From NCBI GenBank assembly GCA_003566875.1, contig PXBQ01000304.1:1-8126 (forward strand): a stretch of 8,126 nucleotides of DNA, read 5' to 3'. Shown piece by piece: positions 1 to 6,376 of this stretch. Position numbers and translations under genes: made by a program. Numbering within the stretch: the stretch's first letter is position 1; every line of letters starts with the position of its first letter. The DNA comes from Spirochaetaceae bacterium. GTDB taxonomy: Bacteria; Spirochaetota; Spirochaetia; DSM-27196; PXBQ01. The notes below the pieces were generated by a model that worked only from the letters and a program-made list of their open reading frames with translations, was not told the origin of the DNA and made no database searches.

Positions 1-176
1 TGCCCCGACACGCGGTCGACCGCCTTCGCGCTCGAGTTCGCGAGGCTCTCTAGTTCTCGTGCGGGGTCGGACATCGCGAATATCGGGTCGATCGAGTCAA
101 ACCCTGTTTGGACGACACGGTCGTCGAGTTCGAGGAAAATTCCATCTGTTGTTCGGATAACGCGTATCTGTTTCAT
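1..176 (-). CDS. N-terminal part of a possible FAH-family sugar-acid lyase/hydrolase (cut by window edge)
   Basis: An open frame runs from an ATG at 176-174 off the left end of the window, giving 58 residues that begin MKQIRVIRTTDGIFLELDD. A purine-rich GGGGG ribosome-binding site lies about six bases before the start. The gene starts only 9 bases after the SDR stop codon, so it is the next operon member. The short N-terminus (MKxxRV, a DDRVV strand, a DPIFAM helix, then DRVSG) resembles, from memory, the N-terminal cap of fumarylacetoacetate-hydrolase (FAH) superfamily enzymes such as 2-keto-3-deoxy-arabinonate dehydratase. No catalytic residues are visible because the metal-binding core lies outside the window. 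The gene call is secure from start, ribosome-binding site and spacing. The family call is tentative and rests partly on context, since FAH enzymes often follow SDR enzymes in sugar-acid operons. Confidence 0.45.
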   Translation of the reverse strand, partial: MKQIRVIRTTDGIFLELDDRVVQTGFDSIDPIFAMSDPARELESLANSSAKAVDRVSG

Positions 177-185
177 GGTTGCCCC

Positions 186-980
186 CTACCACGCGGTGAG
201 GCCGCCGTCGACCGGGAACGCGACACCGTTGATGAACGCGGCCTCGTCGCTCGCGAGGAACACAAACGCCGACGCGACGTCGTCGGTGCTCGCGAGGCGT
301 CCGAGTGGAATCTCGCCGTACCGTTCGGCGCGCTTTTCGGGATCCTTCAGCACCGTCTGGAGCATCGGCGTGTCGACGGTGCTCGGGTGCACCGAGTTGC
401 ACCGGATGTTCGCCGCGGCGTAGCGCGACGCGATCGACTTTGTGAGAAGCGTGACCGCGCCCTTGGTCGTCGTGTACGCCTCGTTCGTGAACTTGTGGCC
501 GACGAGTCCACATATCGACGCCATGTTCAGGATCACGCCACCGCCGCCCGCCTTCATCACCGGCAGCACGTGTTTGATCCCGAGAAACGGGCCGCGCACG
601 TTCACAGCGAACATCGCGTCGAACGACTCGACCGGCATCTCCTCGATGTCGCGTCGGACGTTTATCCCCGCGTTGTTCACGAGCACGTCGATGCGGCCGG
701 CCTTTTCGCGCACCGTACGGATCGCTGCGATCCAGTCGGGTTCGGACGTCACGTCGAGCACGAGCGCCTCGACCGGCACCGCGGAGTTCCCAAACACCTC
801 AATCGCGCCATCTTCGGCGTGGACCGCGTCGGCGATCTGCTCGGCGGTTTTGGCGGCGAGTTCACCGTTCACGTCGGCGAGAAACACCCGCGCGCCTTCC
901 CTGACGTACCGCCGCGCGATCTCGGCGCCGAGCCCCTGCCCGGCGCCGGTGACGAGCGCTACCTTCCCGCGGAGCCTCAT
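186..980 (-). CDS. SDR-family NAD(P)-dependent oxidoreductase
   Basis: A 264-residue classical short-chain dehydrogenase/reductase, predicted to be a cytoplasmic enzyme oxidising or reducing a sugar or sugar-acid hydroxyl/keto group. Visible motifs are the TGAGQGLG nucleotide-binding loop (residues 11-18), an acidic D36 at the end of strand 2 that favours NAD(H), the NNAG motif (102-105) and the catalytic set N127, S155, Y169 and K173. A proline-rich PVDGG motif lies near the C-terminus. The stretch between the second strand and the DVT motif (residues about 50-76) is roughly a dozen residues longer than in typical family members. The ATG start overlaps the garR stop codon (ATGA), which implies translational coupling. 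GGAG lies about ten bases upstream. The FAH-like gene follows 9 bases later. That pairing recalls 2-keto-3-deoxy-aldonate 4-dehydrogenase plus diketo-acid hydrolase pairs, but the substrate is not shown by the sequence. Confidence 0.93.
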   Translation of the reverse strand: MRLRGKVALVTGAGQGLGAEIARRYVREGARVFLADVNGELAAKTAEQIADAVHAEDGAIEVFGNSAVPVEALVLDVTSEPDWIAAIRTVREKAGRIDVLVNNAGINVRRDIEEMPVESFDAMFAVNVRGPFLGIKHVLPVMKAGGGGVILNMASICGLVGHKFTNEAYTTTKGAVTLLTKSIASRYAAANIRCNSVHPSTVDTPMLQTVLKDPEKRAERYGEIPLGRLASTDDVASAFVFLASDEAAFINGVAFPVDGGLTAW

Positions 981-1882
981 GCGAGGTCGCTCCGCACCTT
1001 CACTCCCGCGAGTTTCTCGTAGAACTGGATTATTCCGCCGTGGTCGTCGGTCTGTTTCCCTTCGACCTTGAGCGCCTGCATGATCTCCATCACCCCCGCG
1101 CTCAACGGAACCGGAACCCCGATATCGTGCGCGGTGTCGAGCGCGTTCTGAAGGTCCTTGATGTGCAGTTCGATCCGGAAGCCCGGCTTGTAGTTGCCCT
1201 TCAGGACCATCGGCGCTTTCGCGTTCAACACCGTGCTGCCTGCGAGACCACCTTTGATCGCGTCGAAGACCTTGCCGGGATCGACTCCGGCCTTCTGTGC
1301 GAGCGTGAGCGCCTCGGACATCGCGGCTATGTTCAGCGCGACGATGACCTGATTCGCGAGTTTCGTCACGTTGCCCGCACCGACATCACCACACAACACC
1401 GCGCTCGCGCCCATCTTCAACAGGATCGGTTTGACCTTCTCGAACACGTCTTCCGGCCCGCCGACCATGATCGCGAGAGTGCCTTCGACGGCCTTCGGCT
1501 CGCCACCGGAGACCGGCGCGTCGAGCATCTTGACACCTTTTTTCGCGAGTTCAGCAGCGACTTCCTGCGCCGCGAGAGGCGCGATCGAACTCATGTCGAC
1601 GACGATCGTCTCTTTTTTGACGCCTTCGATCACGCCACCGGCTCCGAGCACGACTTCCTTGACGTGTGGTGAGTTCGGCAACATCGTTATGACGATATCG
1701 GACTTTGACGCGACGTCCGCCGAAGAGCTGCCCGCGGTCGCACCGGCCGCGACGACTTCATCGACCGCCGCCTTCACAACGTCGTGCACTACGAGCGTGT
1801 ACCCCGCTTTCAAGAGGTTTTTGGACATCGGCTTTCCCATGATCCCGAGTCCGATGAACCCGATCGTTACTCCGTCTTTCAT
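977..1882 (-). CDS. garR: 2-hydroxy-3-oxopropionate (tartronate semialdehyde) reductase
   Basis: A 301-residue member of the beta-hydroxyacid dehydrogenase family. It reduces tartronate semialdehyde to D-glycerate with NAD(P)H in the cytoplasm, a step in glucarate/galactarate and glyoxylate metabolism. The protein is strikingly like Escherichia coli GarR as I remember it. Shared features are GLGIMGKPMSKNLLKAGY (residues 11-28, holding the GxGxxG dinucleotide loop), ITMLPNSPHVKEV (65-77), DMSSIAPLA (96-104), DAPVSGGEPKA (121-131, substrate-binding) and GAGNVTKLANQ (168-178) with the expected catalytic K174. D34 at the end of the second strand suggests NADH use. The length is normal. The start is supported by GGAGGGA a few bases upstream. 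It follows the transketolase C subunit by 22 bases and overlaps the SDR by 4. Other family members (3-hydroxyisobutyrate or sulfolactaldehyde dehydrogenases) fit the motifs less well. Confidence 0.9.
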   Translation of the reverse strand: MKDGVTIGFIGLGIMGKPMSKNLLKAGYTLVVHDVVKAAVDEVVAAGATAGSSSADVASKSDIVITMLPNSPHVKEVVLGAGGVIEGVKKETIVVDMSSIAPLAAQEVAAELAKKGVKMLDAPVSGGEPKAVEGTLAIMVGGPEDVFEKVKPILLKMGASAVLCGDVGAGNVTKLANQVIVALNIAAMSEALTLAQKAGVDPGKVFDAIKGGLAGSTVLNAKAPMVLKGNYKPGFRIELHIKDLQNALDTAHDIGVPVPLSAGVMEIMQALKVEGKQTDDHGGIIQFYEKLAGVKVRSDLA

Positions 1883-1904
1883 TTCTTCCCTCCGTTCGCC
1901 GGCC

Positions 1905-2843
1905 TTACGCCGGCAGCGTTTTTTTCACGGCCGATACGATGGCATCGCTCGTGAGACCAAAGTGATTCATTAAAATATCGTAGTTCTCCGCCGACGCTCC
2001 GAAGGTATCCTCGACACCGACGAACTCGGCCGGCGCGTGTTTCACACCACGCAATGCCTCGAGGATCGCGCCTCCAAGGCCGCCGATAATCGTGTGCTCC
2101 TCGGCGACGACGATCGCGCGCACTCCCGAAGCGTGTTCGATGATCGCTTCACGATCGAGCGGCTTGATCGTACCGACGTTCAAAACCTTGACCGAAACGC
2201 CTTCGCCCTCGAGCTCCGCCGCGGCTTCGAGCGCCTTCGCGGTCATGACGCCACACGCGAACACCGCGACGTCGGCTCCGTCGCGCATTTTCGTCACCTT
2301 CCCGATATGGTACCGTTCGTTCTCGGGATATACAACCGGGAGATCGTTCCGGTTTATCCGGATGTACACGGGCCCATCCCAATCGAGCATACACGCCATC
2401 ATTTTTTTGACTTCGACCGCGTCACACGGGCATACGACGGTCATGTGTGGAAGAGCGCGCATCAGAGCCATGTCCTCGATCATTTGATGCGTCTTGCCGT
2501 CGCCGAAGTCCGAGAGCCCGGCGCTCGAGCCGCAGATCCGCACCTTCAGGTTCGGAACGCAGATCGAGTTTCGGACCTGATCGAACGCGCGGCCCGCTGC
2601 AAAAATCGCGAACGTGTTGAAGAACGGGATCTTCCCGACAAGCGCGAGTCCGGCGGCGGTCGACGCCATGTTCTGCTCGGCGATGCCCATCTCAAAGTGA
2701 CGATCCGGGAACTCGGTTCCGAACATGATCGACTGCGTCGACTTCCCAAGGTCGGCCTCGAGCGTCACAACCGCATCGCTCTTTTTCCCAAGCTCGACGA
2801 GCGCCTCGCCGTACGCGACGCGCAAACTTTTCACTTCGCTCAT
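1905..2843 (-). CDS. Transketolase, C-terminal subunit (split type)
   Basis: A 312-residue protein corresponding to the Pyr domain plus the C-terminal transketolase domain. It should pair with the upstream N subunit to form a thiamine-diphosphate enzyme that moves a two-carbon ketol unit between sugars. The key segment is FEMGIAEQNM (residues 50-59), in which E56 is the glutamate that activates the cofactor aminopyrimidine. The SDFGDGKTHQ-type loop follows at about 112-121, and the C-terminal domain carries VAEEHTIIGGLGGA. The start chosen is the internal ATG at 2843-2841. It overlaps the N-subunit stop as ATGA and has AGGAGAG about eight bases upstream. A longer frame upstream would only read through the other subunit. 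The overlap implies coupled, equal synthesis. Separate subunits are known from archaea and from bacterial catabolic operons, and such copies often act on unusual sugars rather than in the housekeeping pentose phosphate pathway. Confidence 0.95.
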   Translation of the reverse strand: MSEVKSLRVAYGEALVELGKKSDAVVTLEADLGKSTQSIMFGTEFPDRHFEMGIAEQNMASTAAGLALVGKIPFFNTFAIFAAGRAFDQVRNSICVPNLKVRICGSSAGLSDFGDGKTHQMIEDMALMRALPHMTVVCPCDAVEVKKMMACMLDWDGPVYIRINRNDLPVVYPENERYHIGKVTKMRDGADVAVFACGVMTAKALEAAAELEGEGVSVKVLNVGTIKPLDREAIIEHASGVRAIVVAEEHTIIGGLGGAILEALRGVKHAPAEFVGVEDTFGASAENYDILMNHFGLTSDAIVSAVKKTLPA

Positions 2844-3682
2844 GAGAAACTCTCCTTTGCAGCGATGACTTCGGCGAGCGCGGTATCGTACTGCTCCTGC
2901 GTGAGTGCTACGTTGTGAAACGCTGCGGTGTCTTCGGCGAACGAGACACCTTTGCCCTTGACGGTGTTCGCGACGATTATCGTCGGAACGCCTTTTGTCG
3001 CGCGCGCGGTGTCGATTGCCTCGCACACCGCGACAACGTCGTGCCCGTCGATCTCAAGAACGTTCCAGCCGAACGCGGCCCACTTTTTCTCGATCGCCGG
3101 GATGTCGAAGACATCCTTTGTATGTCCGGTTGCCTGCACGCGGTTCCGGTCGACAAAGGCCGTCAGGTTGTCGAGCCCGTACCGGGCGCCCGACATCGCG
3201 GCTTCCCAGATCTGACCCTCGGCCTGCTCACCGTCGCCCATCACGACGTAGACGCGCGACGGCCGTTTCTCGTGCCGGAGCCCGAGCGCCATCCCACACG
3301 CGATCGAGAGCCCCTGCCCGAGCGATCCCGTCACGGCTTCCATCCCTGGGGTGTAGTCCATATCGGGATGCCCCTGAAGCATGCCGGCGAGCGTCTTGAG
3401 CCCCGCGATCTCTTCGCGCGGGATCACCCCGTGCTCGATCAGCGCGGCGTACTGAATCGGGCACGTGTGCCCTTTGCTGAGCAGAAACCGGTCACGGTCC
3501 GGATGTTTCGGGTTTTTTGGATCGTACGTCATCTTGTGGAAGTACAGTGTCGCAACGATTTCCGCGAGCGACACCGACCCTCCCAAATGGCCGACCTTTC
3601 CAACACCTATCATCCGGACGACATTCTCTCGCAGTTGACACGCGATTCGGTTCAACCGCGTGTAGACGTCCGTATTTTCCAT
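2840..3682 (-). CDS. Transketolase, N-terminal (thiamine diphosphate-binding) subunit
   Basis: A 280-residue PP-domain subunit of a split transketolase. It binds the diphosphate of thiamine diphosphate through a metal ion and supplies active-site histidines. Visible motifs are H32 in GKVGHLGGS, LSKGH (68-72), QGHPD (103-107), GSLGQGLS (119-126) and the diphosphate motif GDGEQAEG (149-156) closing with N180 in VDRNR. The motif set is complete, so the enzyme should be active. The ATG at 3682 has a consensus AGGAGG four bases upstream (plus-strand CCTCCT at 3687-3692), the best ribosome-binding site in the window. The gene starts 48 bases after the gntR stop codon and is the first enzyme gene of that operon. 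Its position behind a FadR-type regulator, together with garR and an SDR, points to a catabolic role rather than a housekeeping one. Confidence 0.95.
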   Translation of the reverse strand: MENTDVYTRLNRIACQLRENVVRMIGVGKVGHLGGSVSLAEIVATLYFHKMTYDPKNPKHPDRDRFLLSKGHTCPIQYAALIEHGVIPREEIAGLKTLAGMLQGHPDMDYTPGMEAVTGSLGQGLSIACGMALGLRHEKRPSRVYVVMGDGEQAEGQIWEAAMSGARYGLDNLTAFVDRNRVQATGHTKDVFDIPAIEKKWAAFGWNVLEIDGHDVVAVCEAIDTARATKGVPTIIVANTVKGKGVSFAEDTAAFHNVALTQEQYDTALAEVIAAKESFS

Positions 3683-3704
3683 ACTTCCTCCTGAATCGAT
3701 ATGC

Positions 3705-3719
3705 GGTCACCACGTGACC
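3705..3719. promoter_or_regulatory. Perfect 6-3-6 inverted repeat between gntR and the transketolase genes
   Basis: GGTCAC and GTGACC flank a CAC spacer, in the 48-base gap between the gntR stop codon and the transketolase start. It ends about 12 bases before the ribosome-binding site. No T-run follows on the minus strand, so it is not a standard terminator. It may be an operator for a second regulator, a small mRNA structure, or chance. It does not share the sequence of the inverted repeat before gntR. Confidence 0.3.
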
Positions 3720-3730
3720 ACGTTTTGCGT

Positions 3731-4495
3731 TTAGCCTTTTGGGTCTTCTTCCGATCCGTGCTGCGCGGCGGCCTCGCGCGCGTACCGGTCGATCGTCCGC
3801 TCGACGTGTTCCTGCATCAGTTCTTCCGCGGTTACCCGGTCGCGCGCAATGATCGCGTCGAGGATCCGGCGGTGATAGTGAAGCCCGTCCTCGATCCCGA
3901 GCACGTCGACGATGCTCTCCATCGAAGCGCTCAAGACGCTCTTGATCACTTCGTTGATCTTGATGATCACGGGGTTTTGTGTCGCGTGCGCGAGCGCAAG
4001 GTGGAACTCAAGGTCGGCTCTCGCAAACGCGTGGCCGTCGGCCCGCGCATCCTCCATCGTTCGGTACGCGCCCTCAAGCCGCGCGACCTCGACGTCACCG
4101 GCTCGTTCCACTACCAGCGATACGATTCCTTTCTCGACGACTCGACGATACTCGAGCACGTGAACCACGTCGGTCTTCTCGAGCGCGAGCATCGGCGTGA
4201 GCGGATTGAGGAACAACTCGGCGGCGTACTCGCGGACGAACGTGCCACCGCCCTGCCGCATCTCGACGAGGCCGAGCGACGCGAGCATCTGCAGCGCCTC
4301 GCGCACCGAGACCCGGCTGACGCCGAGCGTTTCCGAAAGCGTATTCTCAGATGGTATTTTTGTGCCGGGTCTCCATACTTGACTCATGATCTGATCGCGG
4401 AGCTGCTCGAACACCTGCGCACGAACGCTCTTCCTGCGAACACGGGTCAGTGTCGTCGAGTCGTTGGGACTGTCCGGATCGAGTTGCGCCTTCAT
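3731..4495 (-). CDS. GntR-family (FadR/FCD subfamily) transcriptional regulator
   Basis: A 254-residue DNA-binding regulator. The winged HTH covers about residues 22-88 and shows the typical IPSENTLSETLGVSRVSVREAL segment and the wing GGGTFV. The all-helical FCD ligand-binding domain follows (about 110-240). D161, H165, H208 and H230 are placed like the metal-binding residues of this fold, which usually senses small organic acids such as sugar acids, lactate or pyruvate. The start is the ATG at 4495-4493. The open frame extends further upstream, but that extension crosses the inverted repeat and promoter-like sequence and looks non-coding. No clear ribosome-binding site precedes the chosen ATG. 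The gene heads the operon of transketolase, garR, SDR and FAH-like genes, so it probably controls them and itself. Most such regulators are repressors relieved by a pathway intermediate, but the ligand cannot be read from sequence. Confidence 0.93.
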   Translation of the reverse strand: MKAQLDPDSPNDSTTLTRVRRKSVRAQVFEQLRDQIMSQVWRPGTKIPSENTLSETLGVSRVSVREALQMLASLGLVEMRQGGGTFVREYAAELFLNPLTPMLALEKTDVVHVLEYRRVVEKGIVSLVVERAGDVEVARLEGAYRTMEDARADGHAFARADLEFHLALAHATQNPVIIKINEVIKSVLSASMESIVDVLGIEDGLHYHRRILDAIIARDRVTAEELMQEHVERTIDRYAREAAAQHGSEEDPKG

Positions 4496-4499
4496 CGGT

Positions 4500-4522
4500 T
4501 GTAAGTTGTATGATAACTTACA
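4500..4522. promoter_or_regulatory. Probable GntR operator (8-7-8 perfect inverted repeat)
   Basis: TGTAAGTT and AACTTACA form perfect arms around the spacer GTATGAT. Its centre, TTGTATGATAA (4506-4516), fits the FadR-subfamily pattern TNGTNNNACNA with one mismatch (perfect in one half-site). It lies four bases upstream of the gntR start codon and covers the predicted -10 box. That placement suits autorepression of the whole gntR-transketolase operon. Binding is inferred, not shown. Confidence 0.65.
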
Positions 4523-4538
4523 GATTCGCGCGATGCAA
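4510..4538 (-). promoter_or_regulatory. Predicted sigma70-type promoter of gntR operon
   Basis: On the minus strand TTGCAT (4538-4533) and TATCAT (4515-4510) are spaced by exactly 17 bases. The -10 box matches TATAAT at five of six positions, while the -35 matches at only three. The -10 is embedded in the inverted repeat. Transcription would begin only about seven bases before the gntR ATG, giving a near-leaderless message. That agrees with the missing ribosome-binding site. Confidence 0.4.
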
Positions 4539-4711
4539 GGGCAGTGACGTGTTTTTCGGTGATTATGGTAGATGCTGTAACCCTTTCCGGTGTATAGTAT
4601 TGATTCGGCCGGTGCGGCTCGTGGCACAAAATGTAACGCGCTGTTTCGGTTGGACCTGAGTTCAGAACAGACAAAAACTACGAGTGATGGAAAAAAGTAA
4701 GAGAAAAACGC

Positions 4712-5149
4712 ATGTTCGATGAAGAGTGTCTGCCGAGGAAGCTGAGGGAAGCACGAAACTTCCGCGGTCTGTCGCAGGATCAGCTTGCGAAGATGTTCGG
4801 AATCACCGCCGTCTCGTACAGCAAGTGGGAGCGCGGCATCAACCATCCGAACGCAACACACGTGGTCAGGATCGCGAATTTTGAGCGCATGGATATTTCG
4901 TTCTTCTTCGTACCGTCGATAACACCCGAGGAAGCCGCTGCGGCTTTCATTCGCAGGGGAGAGCGCAACTCAGGGAACGCGAGATACGTCAAGAACATCT
5001 ACGCACGCGTCCTGTCCGCGCGCGCAGACGGATCCAAAACGACACCGGCGGATATCGATGAGTTGTACGCTCTGCTGTCGAGTCTCGACGAGCGCTCTCT
5101 CGAGCGCTTGTTCGATATGGTGATAGGATTCTTCGCCGCGACAGAGTGA
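4712..5149 (+). CDS. Small XRE/Cro-type helix-turn-helix regulator
   Basis: A 145-residue protein and the only plus-strand gene in the window. Residues 7-65 form a classic Cro/C1-type HTH: LREARNFRGLSQDQLAKMFG (11-30), then the recognition helix region AVSYSKWERG (33-42) and NHPNATHVVRIA. The remaining 80 residues are a helical, charged tail (about 70-145) with ELYALLSSLDERSLERLFD near the end. I do not recognise the tail as a ligand domain; it may serve in oligomerisation. The ribosome-binding site is weak (AAGAGA). Its targets are unknown: the adjacent divergent gntR promoter or its own promoter are the obvious candidates. A stress, phage or mobile-element origin is possible, but no toxin, integrase or phage gene adjoins it. 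It meets the xylanase gene tail to tail with no spacer. Confidence 0.9.
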   Translation: MFDEECLPRKLREARNFRGLSQDQLAKMFGITAVSYSKWERGINHPNATHVVRIANFERMDISFFFVPSITPEEAAAAFIRRGERNSGNARYVKNIYARVLSARADGSKTTPADIDELYALLSSLDERSLERLFDMVIGFFAATE

Positions 5150-6334
5150 TCACGCCGTCGGACGTTCGCGCGTCAAGACGACCTCACGCCTGTTTCCGTC
5201 GCGGCTCACGACTTCGTACTTTCCGGCGGGTCCGGTAAACCGAACCACACCGCCGGGGCCGACCGGTACTTCCTTCTCACCGAACCACCACTCGCCTTTG
5301 ATCAGCTGCTCGAGCCGCGTGAACGCGGGTTTCGGAGTGAGGTCCTTACGGAAAAGCCCGGCCGGCGCGCCGAGCCATCCTCCGTCACGCGGATCCCACC
5401 AGATGAGAGCACCGGTCGCGGGGTGCGAGAAAACGGCGCTGTAGTACTCCTCGACTTGCGCGAGCTGCGTCTCTTCTCCCTCGGGCGTGCTCGGCCAGTC
5501 GTCGGACGTGTAGTCGTTGAGATCCTCGAGGCCCGGCGGGAACGCGCGCCCCGAGAGAATCGTCGTCTCGGTGAAGTGAATCGGTTTTCCAAAGCGAGAG
5601 AACCGCTCGATCGCGTCGAGCGTGTACTCGGCCCCGTGATACCTCTTGTGCTGATGCGACTGAAGACCGATCACGTCGATCGGACAATCTTTCTCGAGAA
5701 GCCGCTCGATGAGTTCTTCGTACCGCGGGCTCAGGTCGAAGTCGTTGATCAGCAGGATTGCCTCGGGGTTTGTCTCGCGCGCGGTTTGAAAGCACTTGAC
5801 GGTGAGCTCGACCGCACCGATATGATTGCAGATTCGCGTCACGGCGTTGTCGTACTTATCGAAGACCGGCATGATCACGACTTCGTTGATCACGTCCCAC
5901 ATATCGATCACACCGGCGTACACGCCGACGTCGCGCCTGATCCGGTCGAGTTGCTTCCGGAGGATAGTATCGTTGTCGTACTGAAGAAGCCAGTCGGCGC
6001 AGACGGTATGCCAACAGAGTGGATGCCCCTTTGTCGTGAGTCCGTGTTCGCGGCACCACTTAGCCGCGGCCATGACGTTCTCCTGATCCGGTTTGCCCTC
6101 TTCGGGCTCGTACCGGCCCAGATAGAACGGAAGCGTACCGAAGTTCCAGAGCCGCGTCACCGCGTCCTGGTACTGCGCGAGTTTTTCCGGCTCGACTCCC
6201 CGGACGAGGCCGAACACGTTCGACCCGAAGAAGAACTCGTGCTCGGTCTGGCGTACCGTGACCGGTCCGGTCGAGTCGAGTGTGACCGAAAAATCGTGGA
6301 ACCTGTTTCGTTTAATCGCGTCGCTGAAGTTCAT
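5150..6334 (-). CDS. Glycoside hydrolase family 10 endo-beta-1,4-xylanase, probably intracellular
   Basis: A 394-residue GH10 enzyme that cuts beta-1,4-xylan or xylo-oligosaccharides by the retaining mechanism. Visible are GHPLCWH (residues 103-109, the family's KGHxxxWH segment), WDVINE (146-151) with acid/base E151, IGLQSHQH (222-229) and HFTETT (253-258) with nucleophile E256. LIWWDPRDGGWLG follows, as in the last strand of the barrel. The C-terminus, after EWWFGEKE, is a short beta-rich stretch ending in GKYEVVSRDGN. There is no signal peptide: the N-terminus MNFSDAIKRNRFHDF is charged. The start at 6334 is chosen because GGGAGAG lies four bases upstream; an in-frame ATG at 6382 would run through a hairpin and T-run. 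The gene follows two sugar permeases, which suggests it trims imported oligosaccharides, like the intracellular xylanase of aldouronate operons. Confidence 0.92.
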   Translation of the reverse strand: MNFSDAIKRNRFHDFSVTLDSTGPVTVRQTEHEFFFGSNVFGLVRGVEPEKLAQYQDAVTRLWNFGTLPFYLGRYEPEEGKPDQENVMAAAKWCREHGLTTKGHPLCWHTVCADWLLQYDNDTILRKQLDRIRRDVGVYAGVIDMWDVINEVVIMPVFDKYDNAVTRICNHIGAVELTVKCFQTARETNPEAILLINDFDLSPRYEELIERLLEKDCPIDVIGLQSHQHKRYHGAEYTLDAIERFSRFGKPIHFTETTILSGRAFPPGLEDLNDYTSDDWPSTPEGEETQLAQVEEYYSAVFSHPATGALIWWDPRDGGWLGAPAGLFRKDLTPKPAFTRLEQLIKGEWWFGEKEVPVGPGGVVRFTGPAGKYEVVSRDGNRREVVLTRERPTA

Positions 6335-6347
6335 GATTCTCTCCCGG

Positions 6348-6376
6348 AAAAAATTACGGCGCCGCACGGGCGCCGT
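6348..6376 (-). terminator. Hairpin plus T-run between permease and xylanase genes
   Basis: On the minus strand ACGGCGCC (6376-6369), a five-base loop and GGCGCCGT (6363-6356) form a perfect eight-base-pair GC-rich stem, followed by AATTTTTT (6355-6348). This has the form of an intrinsic terminator. It begins 37 bases after the permease stop codon, and its T-run ends two bases before the xylanase ribosome-binding site. It could end the transporter transcript, attenuate read-through, or protect the 3' end of the permease message. Confidence 0.72.

Larger units (their letters stand above)
4496..4711. other. Divergent intergenic control region between gntR and the XRE gene
   Basis: These 216 bases are clearly richer in A and T than the flanking genes and separate two divergent regulator genes. 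Besides the inverted repeat and minus-strand promoter, a plus-strand TATAGT (4593-4598) could serve as a -10 for the XRE gene, with a long leader, but I see no convincing -35. No RNA gene or small coding frame is recognisable. Confidence 0.5.

Noticed and set aside
108..1022. A 304-residue plus-strand open frame opposite the SDR gene
   Set aside because: The SDR on the minus strand has all catalytic motifs and coupled starts. The opposite frame is Arg/His/Asp-rich shadow sequence without a credible ribosome-binding site.
2844..3026. A longer start for the transketolase C subunit
   Set aside because: The extension only reads through the N subunit in another frame. The ATG at 2843 has a good ribosome-binding site and family-typical length.
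4496..4861. An N-terminal extension of 122 residues on the GntR regulator
   Set aside because: It would cross the AT-rich control region, the inverted repeat and the start of the XRE gene. The family normally begins shortly before the HTH, as with the ATG at 4495.
5088..5111. A nine-base-pair hairpin (one G-U pair) near the 3' end of the XRE gene, possible bidirectional terminator
   Set aside because: No T-run follows on either strand. The repeat arises from coding of the similar peptide pieces DERSLER, so it is more likely a coding by-product.
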